Shown: piece by piece, positions 55,822 through 64,000 of the stretch
Layout: each line of letters opens with the position of its first letter
Position numbering within the stretch: position 1 is the first letter of the stretch
Origin: Phenylobacterium sp. SCN 70-31
GTDB lineage: Bacteria; Pseudomonadota; Alphaproteobacteria; Caulobacterales; Caulobacteraceae
Reading direction: 5' to 3'
Assembly (NCBI RefSeq): GCF_001724605.1
Contig: NZ_MEEX01000006.1
Location: forward strand, 1 to 64,000
DNA length: 64,000 nt
Program-made: the position numbers and the translations under genes
Notes under the pieces: generated by a model
Told to the model about the DNA's origin: nothing
Seen by the model: the letters and a program-made list of their open reading frames with translations, nothing else
The model's database searches: none

Positions 55822-57423
55822 ATGGATCGTCGCGCGTTCCTTATCGGCCTGGGTGGGGCAGGTCTGGCCACGCCGTGCCACGCCGGGGCGGAAGCCGTCA
55901 TTTCGACCAGCAGCGGTCGGTTCCGCGGCCGTCGCGAAGGGGGCGTCTTCGTCTTCCGCGGACTGCGCTATGGCGCCTCGACCGCCGGGGCGGGCCGTTT
56001 CATGCCGCCCGGACGGGTCGTCCCCGAGGCGGGAGTCGTGGACGCCTTCGAGTATGGTCCGATCGCGCCGCAGGCGGTACGCGTCCGCACCGGCATCTAC
56101 GCCTCCACGGCGCCTGATCCGTTGCCGGGAGAGGACTGCCTGCGGCTCAACATCTGGACCGCCTCACTGTCGAGCCAGGCGCGCCGTCCCGTCATGGTCT
56201 GGTTCCATGGCGGAGGTTTCGAGAACGGGTCGGGCTCGAGCCCCTGGTACGACGGCGCCGCTCTGGCGAGGGGCGAGGACGTGGTTGTGGTCACCATCAA
56301 CCACCGCCTGAACGTCTTCGGACATTGCAGTCTCTCGGCGGCCGACGGGGATTTCGCCCGATCGGGCAATGTCGGCATGCTGGACGTGTTCGCCGCGCTG
56401 CGCTGGGTGCGCGAGAACGCGGAACGCTTCGGCGGCGACCCCGGGCGCGTCCTGATCTTCGGCCAGTCGGGCGGGGGAAGAAAGGTCAGCCTGTGCATGG
56501 CGGGCGAAGACGCCAAGGGGGTGTTCCATCGCGCGGTGGTCCAGAGCGGCTCCACCCTGCGCATCCAGGTCCCGGCCCAGGCCGAGGCGCTTACCGCGCG
56601 CCTCCTGCACCGGCTGGGGCTCGGCGAGCGCGACGCGCGGCGTCTCCAGGCCCTGCCGTGGGAACAGGTGTACGCCGCGCAGCGGGAGGTGATCTCCGAG
56701 ATGAACTACCGGTTCTCACCGGTGGCGGACGGTCGGACGTTCCACGGCCACCCGTTCGATCCGGCGGCTCCGGCGATTTCGGCGGACGTCCCCATGATCA
56801 TCGGAACCACCCGGACCGAGCTGTCGAGTCAGCTGGGATCCGAGCCGGCGATCCATGCCCTGTCCGACGCCGAGCTTCGCGTTCGGCTGACGCCCTATCT
56901 CGCCGGCGGCGACGCCGAGGGGGTGATGTCGACCTTCCGGGCCTCGAACCCGCGGGCGACGCCGTCAGAGCTGTTCTTCCTGATCGCTTCGGCGCGCGGC
57001 TACGTGCGCGACGCCACGTTGCAGGCCGAGCGCAAGGCCGCGCTGGGGCGGGCGCCGGTGTGGACGTACCGGCTGATGTTCCGGACGCCCGTCGAGGGCG
57101 GCCGTCGCTTCACGCCGCACAGTCTCTGCGTGCCGCTCGTCTTCAACAATCCCGACCGGGCGCCTTCGATGGTCGGGCCGCCCTCCGCCGACGCCCGCGC
57201 CGTGGCGGGCGCCATGTCGAAGGCCTGGGCGACCTTCGCCCATACCGGGAATCCCAGCACGGCCTCGCTGCCCTGGCCGGCTTTCGATGCGACCGTCCGG
57301 TCCACCATGCTGTTCGACGCCGAGAGCCGCGTGGTCGCCGATCCCCATCGTGACGAGCGGCTGGCGATGGAGCCCTATCCCTCGCAGCAGGTCGGCCGCA
57401 CGATCCACCGGCGCGACCTCTGA
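55822..57423 (+). CDS. Exported type-B carboxylesterase
   Basis: A 533-aa alpha/beta-hydrolase of the carboxylesterase type-B family. The N-terminus MDRRAFLIGLGG is a twin-arginine signal, with likely cleavage after TPCHA. The oxyanion hole is MVWFHGGGFENGSG, and the nucleophile elbow GQSGGG places Ser216 in the family slot normally GESAG. GEDCLRLNIW is the usual type-B mark. It heads a four-gene coupled or nearly coupled run ending in malonyl-CoA decarboxylase. Probable job: cut an ester in the periplasm; the malonyl ester specificity is inferred from the operon. Confidence 0.87.
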   Translation: MDRRAFLIGLGGAGLATPCHAGAEAVISTSSGRFRGRREGGVFVFRGLRYGASTAGAGRFMPPGRVVPEAGVVDAFEYGPIAPQAVRVRTGIYASTAPDPLPGEDCLRLNIWTASLSSQARRPVMVWFHGGGFENGSGSSPWYDGAALARGEDVVVVTINHRLNVFGHCSLSAADGDFARSGNVGMLDVFAALRWVRENAERFGGDPGRVLIFGQSGGGRKVSLCMAGEDAKGVFHRAVVQSGSTLRIQVPAQAEALTARLLHRLGLGERDARRLQALPWEQVYAAQREVISEMNYRFSPVADGRTFHGHPFDPAAPAISADVPMIIGTTRTELSSQLGSEPAIHALSDAELRVRLTPYLAGGDAEGVMSTFRASNPRATPSELFFLIASARGYVRDATLQAERKAALGRAPVWTYRLMFRTPVEGGRRFTPHSLCVPLVFNNPDRAPSMVGPPSADARAVAGAMSKAWATFAHTGNPSTASLPWPAFDATVRSTMLFDAESRVVADPHRDERLAMEPYPSQQVGRTIHRRDL

Positions 57424-57433
57424 GGAGCCTGTG

Positions 57434-58849
57434 ATGTCGTTGTTGCGCAACCTCCTGCTGGCGGGCCTGTTGCTCGCGCCCGCCACCGCCGCGGCCCAGT
57501 CCGCCGATCCCCCGACCACCGAACGTCACGGCCGCGCTCAGTCCGCAGGCCTGCGGGCGCTCTATCACTGCACGGGCCGCTTCACCGCGGATCTCTCGGC
57601 CGAGCGGCTGGAGGCCGACATCTTCGGCAACGTGACGGCCCGCGACCGCTTCACGCCGCAGGACGTGGTGATCCGGGACGACCTGAAGCGGGTCGAGATT
57701 CGCCACGCGCCCGACATGCCGCCGAGGATCGCGGTCTGGCGTCCGCTTCTGGGTTGCGTGCTGCTGCCGGTCGGAACGCTGGAGGCCGACGGGTTTCCGG
57801 TTCCCCGCCTGCCCGCAGGCCTCACGGCGCCGGACCTCGACGCCCAGCCGTGGCCGCAGGGCGACGCGCGGGCGACGGCGAAGCTTCCGCGGGCGCAGGC
57901 GGCGCGGCTCGACGCGGTGGTGTCGCGCGCCTTCCGGCCCGAGGGGTATGCCGGCGTGAGCTGGGGGGTGATCGTTCTCAAGGGCGGGAAGATCGTGGCC
58001 GAGCAGTACGACCGCGGCTACGACATGCACACGCCGCAGCGGACGAACTCGGCCGCGAAGAGCATGGCCGCCACCCTGGTCGGCATCGCCGCCGGTGAGG
58101 GGCTGGTGGACGTCAAGGCGCCGGCGCCGTTCCCGGAATGGCGCACGCCGGGCGACCCGCGCGGCGCCATCACAGTCCAGAACCTGCTCCACATGGGGAG
58201 CGGCCTCTACACCGAGGCCGGCGGCAGCCCGCAGCAGGAACTCTACCGGAGCGGCGCCCCGGCCGCCGAGCGGTCGCTGCTCAACCTCATGGATTCCCGG
58301 CCGGGGGCGCGGTTCGTCTACGCCGGGTCCGACACGATCCTGGCGCTGCGGTCGGTTCGCGTCGCCATGAACGACGACGCGCGCTTTCTCGCCTATCCGT
58401 TCCAGAAGCTGTTCTGGCGCATCGGCATGACCCGGACGACGCCCGAGACGGACTGGAAGGGCGACTTCCTGATGTCGGGTCAGCTCTGGTCCACCGCCCG
58501 CGATTTCGCCCGCTTCGGGCTGCTCTATCAGCAGGACGGGATGTGGAAAGGGGAACGCGTGCTGCCGGAGGGCTGGGCCCGCTACGTCGCCACGCCCGCG
58601 CCGGCGCAGCCCACGCGGGCCGACGGCCGGGGCTACGGCGCCCAGTTCTGGCTGTTCGGACCCCGCCACGGCCTCCCGGAGGGAACCTACGCCGCCGCCG
58701 GAGCCCGAGGGCAGTACGTCGTGGTCGTCCCCGGCGCCGATGTCGTCATCGTGCGGCGGGGATTCGACACCACGGCGGCGCCGTTCGACATCGCCGGCTT
58801 CTCGCGCGACGTGCTGGGCGCGGTGGCCCCGTCGGAGGCGCGGCGATGA
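57434..58849 (+). CDS. Exported beta-lactamase-fold serine hydrolase 1
   Basis: A 471-aa class C beta-lactamase/esterase family protein. Signal peptide SLLRNLLLAGLLLAPATAAA. The catalytic SxxK is Ser206-Ala-Ala-Lys209 (RTNSAAKSMAAT); the YxN position reads Tyr296-Ala-Gly (FVYAGSD). A unique about 150-residue N-terminal region precedes the hydrolase domain. ATG 11 bases after the esterase stop with GAGGAG upstream; a GTG one codon earlier is possible. Its TGA overlaps the next ATG. Likely an esterase acting with the neighbours. Confidence 0.85.
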   Translation: MSLLRNLLLAGLLLAPATAAAQSADPPTTERHGRAQSAGLRALYHCTGRFTADLSAERLEADIFGNVTARDRFTPQDVVIRDDLKRVEIRHAPDMPPRIAVWRPLLGCVLLPVGTLEADGFPVPRLPAGLTAPDLDAQPWPQGDARATAKLPRAQAARLDAVVSRAFRPEGYAGVSWGVIVLKGGKIVAEQYDRGYDMHTPQRTNSAAKSMAATLVGIAAGEGLVDVKAPAPFPEWRTPGDPRGAITVQNLLHMGSGLYTEAGGSPQQELYRSGAPAAERSLLNLMDSRPGARFVYAGSDTILALRSVRVAMNDDARFLAYPFQKLFWRIGMTRTTPETDWKGDFLMSGQLWSTARDFARFGLLYQQDGMWKGERVLPEGWARYVATPAPAQPTRADGRGYGAQFWLFGPRHGLPEGTYAAAGARGQYVVVVPGADVVIVRRGFDTTAAPFDIAGFSRDVLGAVAPSEARR

Positions 58850-59982
58850 GGGGCGTCGCGGGGTTCGCCTGCGCCGCGTTGCTGGCCGTGGCCAGCCCCG
58901 GCCAGGCGTCCGAAGGCCCCGGCGCCGGACCCTGGGCGTCGGACTCGCCCGAGGCGCACGGGCTGGACGGCGCGAAGCTGGCGGCCGCCGCCGAGCAGAT
59001 CGGCAGGATCGGCGGCCGCCAGGGGCTGGTGATCGTCAAGGACGGCGTGATCGTCATGGAGCGATACTGGAGCGGTCCCTATCACCGCGCCGATCCCGCG
59101 CACCGCAACGTGAGCTTCTCGTCCGGCAAGTCCTGGGGATCGGCGATGGTCGGCGTAGCGGTCCAGCAGGGCCTGGTTTCGGTGGACGATCCGGTGGCCA
59201 GGCATCATCCGCCCGCGACATCCGGATTGCACCCCGACACGACCATCCGGCACCTGCTGACCATGTCGTCCGGCGGGACCCTGGTGGCCAAGCCCAGCTC
59301 TCGGCGTCCCCTGCGGCTCGACGAATCCCGTCCCGCCCAGACCGCTGTCTCGGACTACGTGCGCCTGTCCGAACCCGAGCCCGGTCGACCCGCCGGGTAC
59401 GGGCGAACGATCCCCCCGGGCGCGATGTTCCACTACGACGGCGTGCCGGCCGACCATCTTTCCGACGTCGTGGCGGCGGCGTCGGGACGGTCCAGCCTCC
59501 GGTTCGTGACCGAGGGTCTGCTGACCCCGCTCGGCGTCGAGAACATGAACTATCAGGCCGAGGGGGTGGACCCCCGGGGCAACGTCCGCATAGGCGGGTC
59601 CATCGAGCTCTCGGTGCGCGACATGGCCCGCCTGGGCCAGCTCTGGCTCAACGGCGGCCGCTGGGGCGGCCGCCAACTGGTCGACGCCGACTATGTCCGG
59701 GAATCGGTCACGCCCTCGGCGCGCAATCCCGACTACGGCTTCCTGTGGTGGCTGAACACCACCGGGCGGCTGCCGCAGGCGCCTTGCGGCATGTTCAATG
59801 CGTCCGGGGCGTTCGGTCAGTACGTGTTCGTGGTTCCCGAGGCGAAGCTCGTGGTGGCGACGATGGGGTTCGCCGATCCGCAAGGCGGCGCCGGCGGGCC
59901 GGCGGCGCGTCTGGACGCCCGGATCTGGGAAGCGCTGGGGCCGGCGCTGGGCCTCGCGCCATGCCGGCGGGACGCGCCATGA
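58846..59982 (+). CDS. Exported beta-lactamase-fold serine hydrolase 2
   Basis: A 378-aa serine hydrolase of the same superfamily as the gene before it, but without the extra N-terminal region. Signal peptide GVAGFACAALLAVASPGQAS. SxxK is Ser92-Ser-Gly-Lys95 (SFSSGKSWG); the tyrosine motif is FHYDGV, Tyr-Asp-Gly where YxN is usual. The C-terminal lid has SGAFGQYVFVVPEAKLVVA. Starts in an ATGA overlap with hydrolase 1 and ends in an ATGA overlap with malonyl-CoA decarboxylase. Confidence 0.85.
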   Translation: MRGVAGFACAALLAVASPGQASEGPGAGPWASDSPEAHGLDGAKLAAAAEQIGRIGGRQGLVIVKDGVIVMERYWSGPYHRADPAHRNVSFSSGKSWGSAMVGVAVQQGLVSVDDPVARHHPPATSGLHPDTTIRHLLTMSSGGTLVAKPSSRRPLRLDESRPAQTAVSDYVRLSEPEPGRPAGYGRTIPPGAMFHYDGVPADHLSDVVAAASGRSSLRFVTEGLLTPLGVENMNYQAEGVDPRGNVRIGGSIELSVRDMARLGQLWLNGGRWGGRQLVDADYVRESVTPSARNPDYGFLWWLNTTGRLPQAPCGMFNASGAFGQYVFVVPEAKLVVATMGFADPQGGAGGPAARLDARIWEALGPALGLAPCRRDAP

Positions 59983-61244
59983 TCGCGATGGTCGAGGCCG
60001 GGCGCGACCTTCTGCGTGCCGCCATCCGGCGCCGGGATCCCCTGTCCGCAGATCGGCTGCTGACGATGTCGGAAGACCTTGCGCGGTCGCCGCCGGGCTT
60101 CGCGCCCGCCCTCGCCGAGCAGATACTCTCCGGCTACGAAGCGGCTCCCGAGACCGAGCGCCGGGCGTTCCTCTCGGGATTGGCCGTGCGCCTCGCCCCG
60201 GACCCTGTGCGCCTGGAGCGCGCCGTCGCCGGGTTTGGCCGGCGCCCGGACCCTGCGGCCCTGGCCGAACTTCATGCGGCTTCCGAGCCCCGCCGCCAGC
60301 AGCTCTTCCGCAACCTCAACCTGGCGCGCGACGGAACGACCCGCCTCGTGCGGTTGCGGACGGACCTGGGGCGCTGGCGGCGCGAGATCGACGATGCGGA
60401 CACTCTGGATGCGGACCTGGCTCACCTGCTGTCGTCCTGGTTCAATGCAGGCTTTCTCCGGCTCGAGCGGATCGACTGGTCGTCGCCGGCGAGCCTCCTG
60501 CGCAAGATCATCGCTTATGAGGCGGTGCACGAGATCGGTGACTGGGACGAGTTGCGGCGGCGCCTGGAACCCCAGGATCGGCGTTGTTACGCCTTCTTTC
60601 ATTCGGGCATGCCGGACGAGCCCCTGATCTTCGTCGAGGTGGCGCTGACCACGGGAACGCCGCGATCCATTGAGAGCCTGCTTTCGCCGGTGCGTCGCGT
60701 CTGCCCGCCCGGCCAGGCCCAGACGGCGGTCTTCTATTCGATCTCGAACTGTCAGGACGGTCTTCGCGGCATCCCGTTCGGATCGTCGCTGATCAAGCAG
60801 GTGGTGGAGCTCCTGCGGGCCGAACTGCCGTCTCTTCGCACCTTCGTGACGCTCTCCCCGATGCCAGGCCTGAGGGCGTGGGTCGAGTCGCGGGCCGACG
60901 ACCCGGTGCTAGGCGCCGCGGCGCGCGCGGTGCTGGACGTCGATCCGCCCCCGGCCGATCAGCTGCGCAGGCTGGCGGCGACGTATCTGCTCACGGCGAA
61001 GTCGGGGGCAGGACAGGTGCTGGACCCGGTAGGGCGCTTCCACCTGGGGAACGGGGCCTGCGTCCACGACATCCATCCAGGCGCCGATCCCTCGGCGAAG
61101 GCGCAGCGCCAGTCTTTCGGCGCGATGGTCAACTACCTCTACGACCTGGGGGCCCTGGAGCGGAACCGTGCGAGGCTCGATCGGGATGGCGCGGTGGCGG
61201 GGGCCCGGCGGGTCCGCGCCTTCGCCCGGCGGGGAGCGCTTTAG
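59979..61244 (+). CDS. Malonyl-CoA decarboxylase
   Basis: A 421-aa GNAT-related enzyme converting malonyl-CoA to acetyl-CoA and CO2. The family blocks are clear: RCYAFFHSGMPDEPLIFVEV, TAVFYSISNCQDGLRGIPFG, FVTLSPMPGLRAWVES and DPVGRFHLGNGACVHDI. The N-terminal helical domain fills about residues 1-100. Its ATG overlaps hydrolase 2, so a cytoplasmic malonyl-CoA step is tied to three exported hydrolases. Functional partner of the malonyl-CoA synthetase beginning at 63628. The stop overlaps that of the convergent IclR gene. Confidence 0.93.
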   Translation: MIAMVEAGRDLLRAAIRRRDPLSADRLLTMSEDLARSPPGFAPALAEQILSGYEAAPETERRAFLSGLAVRLAPDPVRLERAVAGFGRRPDPAALAELHAASEPRRQQLFRNLNLARDGTTRLVRLRTDLGRWRREIDDADTLDADLAHLLSSWFNAGFLRLERIDWSSPASLLRKIIAYEAVHEIGDWDELRRRLEPQDRRCYAFFHSGMPDEPLIFVEVALTTGTPRSIESLLSPVRRVCPPGQAQTAVFYSISNCQDGLRGIPFGSSLIKQVVELLRAELPSLRTFVTLSPMPGLRAWVESRADDPVLGAAARAVLDVDPPPADQLRRLAATYLLTAKSGAGQVLDPVGRFHLGNGACVHDIHPGADPSAKAQRQSFGAMVNYLYDLGALERNRARLDRDGAVAGARRVRAFARRGAL

Positions 61245-61984
61245 ATGGGCCCCGTGGCGTTCGCCACGCGCGCGGCGATGACCCTGACCGCTTCGATGAT
61301 CTCGTCGAGGTGGGCTCCGGTGAACCGTTCGGCCGGACCCGAGGCGCTCAGGGCGGCGCGCGCATGCCCGTCGCGCGTGGGCAGGGAGGCGGCGACGCCG
61401 ACGACGCCCGGCGTATACTTGGACTTGAGCATCAGGGCGTAGCCGCGGCCGCGAACGACCTCCAGCTCGGCGAGAATGTCTTCCGCGGCGAGATCCCGGC
61501 CGTGCGGGCTTTCGGCGAGCGCCATGCGGATCAGGGGTTCCGGGGTGGTCTCCTGGGCCAGCATGGCGAGGCCCGACGCGTTGAGCGCAGCCGGGACCCG
61601 CGATCCGGGCCGGGACGTGAAGCGCAGCGTCCGGGGCGCCACGATCTTGTCGAGGACCAGCACCTGATGTCCGTCGAGGAGGCTCAGCGTCGTGGTCTCG
61701 CCGGTGATCCTGTGCAGCTCTTGCAGGTATGGCGCAGCGGCGCGCTTCGCGGGGTGGGCGCTGATGACGCAGGCCCCCAGCTCCCAGATCTTGAGGGTTG
61801 GCGCGTATCGCCCGGTCTCGGGCTCCTTCCGTACATAGCCGAGTTCGGAGAGCGTCGAGAGCAGGCGATGCGTATTGCTCTTCTGGAGGTCCAGATCCTG
61901 GGCCACCTGGGAAAGTCGCAACGGAGCCTCCGCGCGCGCCAGGTGGGCGAGCACCGCCAAGCCCTTTGCAACCGTCGTATCCAT
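61241..61984 (-). CDS. IclR family transcriptional regulator
   Basis: A 247-aa IclR regulator. The HTH is LRLSQVAQDLDLQKSNTHRL followed by LSELGYVRKEPETGRYAPTL; the effector domain contains HRITGETTTLSLLDGHQVLV, ALNASGLAMLAQ and ARAALSASGPAERF. It lies between the decarboxylase operon and the divergent MFS-matB genes. A perfect TTCCAT-TAT-ATGGAA palindrome begins 32 bases upstream of its ATG, and similar sites are at the MFS and esterase promoters, so it is probably the local, autoregulated switch. Confidence 0.9.
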   Translation of the reverse strand: MDTTVAKGLAVLAHLARAEAPLRLSQVAQDLDLQKSNTHRLLSTLSELGYVRKEPETGRYAPTLKIWELGACVISAHPAKRAAAPYLQELHRITGETTTLSLLDGHQVLVLDKIVAPRTLRFTSRPGSRVPAALNASGLAMLAQETTPEPLIRMALAESPHGRDLAAEDILAELEVVRGRGYALMLKSKYTPGVVGVAASLPTRDGHARAALSASGPAERFTGAHLDEIIEAVRVIAARVANATGPI

Positions 61985-62015
61985 GCGCAGTTCGCCTTCC
62001 CGTCTCTGGACGTCA

Positions 62016-62030
62016 TTCCATTATATGGAA
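62016..62030. promoter_or_regulatory. Perfect IclR-type palindrome TTCCAT-TAT-ATGGAA
   Basis: A perfect 6+6 inverted repeat with a 3-base centre, 32-46 bases upstream of the IclR ATG. The form is typical of IclR-family operators. Variants occur at 62088, 55791 and 55771. Confidence 0.65.
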
Positions 62031-62087
62031 CGATCCGCAAGCTGGAATTTTCCGGGCTGTCGCCCTGGGCCAGACGGTTCGAATGGT

Positions 62088-62102
62088 CCAAATAATGGAA
62101 CA
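62088..62102. promoter_or_regulatory. IclR-type operator, MFS promoter
   Basis: GTCCAAATAATGGAA keeps one perfect ATGGAA half and a TCCA of the palindrome at 62016. It lies about 108-122 bases upstream of the MFS start. The AATAATGGA block is shared with the esterase promoter site at 55771. Confidence 0.5.
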
Positions 62103-62209
62103 TAAGTTTGTAATTATGAACTGTGTTGACGAATTTGCGCCGTTTGAGGATGTTCGGGGAAAGAAGAGGACCTGCGGGCCAGCGGCGCGTGCGTTCAGGG
62201 AGGGGAAGC

Positions 62210-63616
62210 TTGAGTATCAAAACCGCAGCGAACACGTCGGAGCCGCCTGCGTCCGCCACAGACTCCGCTGCCGGAGCAGGCTTCTCACCAGGCTACCAGC
62301 GGCTTCTGGTGGGCGTGCTGGTGCTCGTCCTGATTCTGAATGTGCTCGACCGGCAGATCATCAACGTCCTCGCCGAACCGATAAAGCGGGACCTGGGCCT
62401 TTCAGACACCCAGCTCGGCCTGGTGACGGGCCTGTTCTTCGCGATCTTCTACAATTCGGTCAGCATTCCGCTTGGCCGTATCGCCGACAATCTGCGCACC
62501 AACCGGGTGCACCTGATCAGCGTCTGCCTGGCGTTCTGGTCCGGCATGACCGCGCTCTGCGGTACGGCCCAGACGTTCTGGCACCTGGTGCTGGCGCGGA
62601 TCGGCGTGGCCACGGGCGAGGCGGGCTGCGTGCCGCCGGCGCACTCGCTCATCGCCGACACCGTGCCCAAGGCGAAGCTCGCGATGGCGCTGGCGATCTT
62701 CGGGCTCGGCTCGCCGATCGGCGCGTTCCTGGGCAAATCCATCGGCGGGGTGTTGAACGATCTGTACGGGTGGCGCGCGGCCTTCTTCATTGTGGGGGTG
62801 CCGGGCGTTCTCGTGGCCCTTCTCATGTGGCTCCTTCTGCGGGACCCGCGCAGGATGCGGACAGCGGAGTTGAGCCGCGCCGAGCCGAAGGTTCCGTTGC
62901 GCGAGGTCATCGCCGAGATCCGCGGCTCGAAGGCCTTCGTGAACATCATCCTCGCGGTCGCCACCGCCGCACTGCTGGGCGCGGGCGGCAGCGTCTGGGG
63001 AATGATCCACTTCCTCCGCAACCACGAACTCTCCACCACCCAGGCCGGTCTTTGGCTGGGGGTGATCGGCGGCATCGGTGGGTCGCTCGGCACCTGGATC
63101 GGTGGGGTGCTGGCCGATCGGTGGGGCCAGAAGAATCCCCGCCACTACATGACGCCGCAGACGATCGGCCTGCTCTGCAACATCCCGTTCCTGTTCTTCG
63201 CCTGGTACACCCACAACTGGGTGCTGGCGATCGCCCTGCTGATCCTGCCGGACCTGTTCGACGATCTGTATTACGGCGGCACCTTCGCCTCGGTTCAGGG
63301 GCTCGTCAGCCGCCGTGTCCGGGCCACGGCGACGGCCAGCATGCTGTTCGTCACGACGCTGCTGGGGACCGGTTTGGGCGCGCTCTCGTTCGGTTTCGCC
63401 TCCGATCTCCTGAAGCCCTACGTGGGTGACAAGGAGAGCGTGCGCCTGGTCCTGATGGGATCGTCGTTCCTGTATGTGGTGCCGGCGTACTTCTTCTGGC
63501 GGGCCGGCTGCTTCCTCAAGGAAGAACTGGATCGCCGCGCCGCGATCGAGGCGAGCACCCTGGATACCGGGAAGGCGGAGTTCAACGCCCGCCTTCAGCA
63601 GGAAGACGGCGACTGA
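62210..63616 (+). CDS. MFS transporter (spinster-like)
   Basis: A 468-aa 12-segment major facilitator carrier. The N-terminal tail is Ser/Ala-rich; the first segment is LLVGVLVLVLILNVLDRQII, then the MFS motif region GRIADNLRTNRVHL (A motif, variant) and GEAGCVPPAHSLIADTVP. Such spinster-like MFS are common in Caulobacterales and sphingomonads next to catabolic genes. The start is TTG at 62210 with GGAGGGGAA upstream; upstream in-frame codons lack a ribosome-binding site. Followed 11 bases later by malonyl-CoA synthetase, so the substrate may be malonate or a malonyl compound. Confidence 0.87.
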   Translation: MSIKTAANTSEPPASATDSAAGAGFSPGYQRLLVGVLVLVLILNVLDRQIINVLAEPIKRDLGLSDTQLGLVTGLFFAIFYNSVSIPLGRIADNLRTNRVHLISVCLAFWSGMTALCGTAQTFWHLVLARIGVATGEAGCVPPAHSLIADTVPKAKLAMALAIFGLGSPIGAFLGKSIGGVLNDLYGWRAAFFIVGVPGVLVALLMWLLLRDPRRMRTAELSRAEPKVPLREVIAEIRGSKAFVNIILAVATAALLGAGGSVWGMIHFLRNHELSTTQAGLWLGVIGGIGGSLGTWIGGVLADRWGQKNPRHYMTPQTIGLLCNIPFLFFAWYTHNWVLAIALLILPDLFDDLYYGGTFASVQGLVSRRVRATATASMLFVTTLLGTGLGALSFGFASDLLKPYVGDKESVRLVLMGSSFLYVVPAYFFWRAGCFLKEELDRRAAIEASTLDTGKAEFNARLQQEDGD

Positions 63617-63627
63617 GCGCCGGGCCG

Positions 63628-64000
63628 ATGACGGGGAACTTCCACGACGACCTCCGCGCGGGCTTCGCGCCCGGACGGACCTGCTTCGCCCTGCCGGACG
63701 GGTCGGAGATCACCTACGGCGACCTCTCCGCCGCGGTGGACGGCGCGGCCGGACGGTTGCGCGCGGAGGGGGTGAGGCCCGGCGACCGTGTCGTTCTGGT
63801 CTGCGAGAAGAGCTGGGAGGTCGTGGCCGTCTATCTGGCTACGCTGAAGATCGGCGGCGTCTTCGTCCCGCTGAACCCGGCCTACACGCCGAGCGAACTG
63901 GACTACTTCCTCGGAGACTGCCGCCCGAGCGTGGTCGTCCGCGACGCGGAGGCTTTCGTCGCCGGCGCCGCTGGCCGGGGCGCCGGGGGGGTCGGCGACG
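63628..64000 (+). CDS. Malonyl-CoA synthetase MatB-like (AMP-binding), 5' part
   Basis: An acyl-adenylate-forming enzyme cut off by the window end after about 124 codons. The visible N-terminal region closely follows the MatB pattern: ITYGDLSAAVDGAAGRLRAEG, then VCEKSWEVVAVYLATLKIGG, VFVPLNPAYTPSELDYFLGD. MatB makes malonyl-CoA from malonate, ATP and CoA in the cytoplasm; paired with malonyl-CoA decarboxylase this converts malonate to acetyl-CoA. Only the 5' part is seen, so the AMP-binding motif and C-terminal domain cannot be checked. ATG is 11 bases after the MFS stop. Confidence 0.8.
   Translation, partial: MTGNFHDDLRAGFAPGRTCFALPDGSEITYGDLSAAVDGAAGRLRAEGVRPGDRVVLVCEKSWEVVAVYLATLKIGGVFVPLNPAYTPSELDYFLGDCRPSVVVRDAEAFVAGAAGRGAGGVGD

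Overview
The window is GC-rich, densely coded alphaproteobacterial chromosome, most likely from the order Caulobacterales (Caulobacter or Phenylobacterium type). The main reasons are a SciP (DUF1153) gene directly beside the hook genes flgE-flgD-fliK, a cpa/tad pilus block, large TonB-dependent receptors and many acyl-CoA and SDR catabolic genes. No tRNA, rRNA, CRISPR array or insertion sequence was seen. No gene-free stretch exceeds 300 bases; the longest gaps (about 190-280 bases) are divergent or regulatory regions and are described as features or in the gene entries. Bases 1-96 and 286-506 hold nothing I can support.

Layout. 0.1-7.3 kb: a DUF465 protein, then a minus-strand Tad pilus operon cpaB-cpaC-cpaE-cpaF-tadB-tadC that lacks cpaD, pilin and prepilin peptidase. 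7.4-19.5 kb: mixed metabolism and housekeeping (aldo/keto reductase, two acyl-CoA dehydrogenases, FAD oxidoreductase, phosphotransferase, RsgA, thioesterase, RNA/DNA methyltransferase, polyprenyl synthase). 19.6-26.2 kb: acetyltransferase, fumarase FumC, RusA-like nuclease, SciP and the hook operon with a sigma-54 promoter. 26.4-37 kb: a catabolic region of oxidoreductases, SDRs, SnoaL-like proteins, a GST, a TonB receptor, a VOC enzyme and a MetE-like protein. Three promoters here share a TTAG-N4-CTAA operator-like motif. 37.1-44.5 kb: a complete histidine-utilisation locus, hutF-hutC divergent from hutI-hutH-hutG-hutU, with an apparent HutC operator between them. 44.5-55.6 kb: a transporter and a second GntR/HutC-type regulated set: TonB receptor, 2-oxoglutarate/Fe(II)-type oxygenase, GntR regulator, M29/NicX-like metalloprotein, a DszB-like desulfinase, a YeiH-type sulfite/sulfate exporter and an M17 aminopeptidase. 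55.8-64 kb: an IclR-linked malonate set of three exported ester or beta-lactamase-fold hydrolases, malonyl-CoA decarboxylase, an MFS carrier and the start of a malonyl-CoA synthetase that runs off the end.

The two most interesting parts are the last two. In the first, a probable C-S desulfinase (Cys/His/Arg triad visible) sits back to back with a sulfite-exporter family gene, and most promoters in the region carry variants of the HutC-family core GTNTANAC. This reads as an organosulfur catabolic module whose substrate is unknown. In the second, periplasmic ester hydrolases are translationally coupled to malonyl-CoA decarboxylase, and repeated TTCCAT/ATGGAA-type sites link them to the IclR gene and the MFS-matB transcript. 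This suggests use of malonyl esters or conjugates rather than free malonate only.

Coding calls rest on recognised protein families, motifs, ribosome-binding sites and overlaps read directly from the sequence. No database search was run, so substrate assignments are inference. Several starts are TTG or GTG, chosen because a good Shine-Dalgarno or a stop/start overlap supports them.
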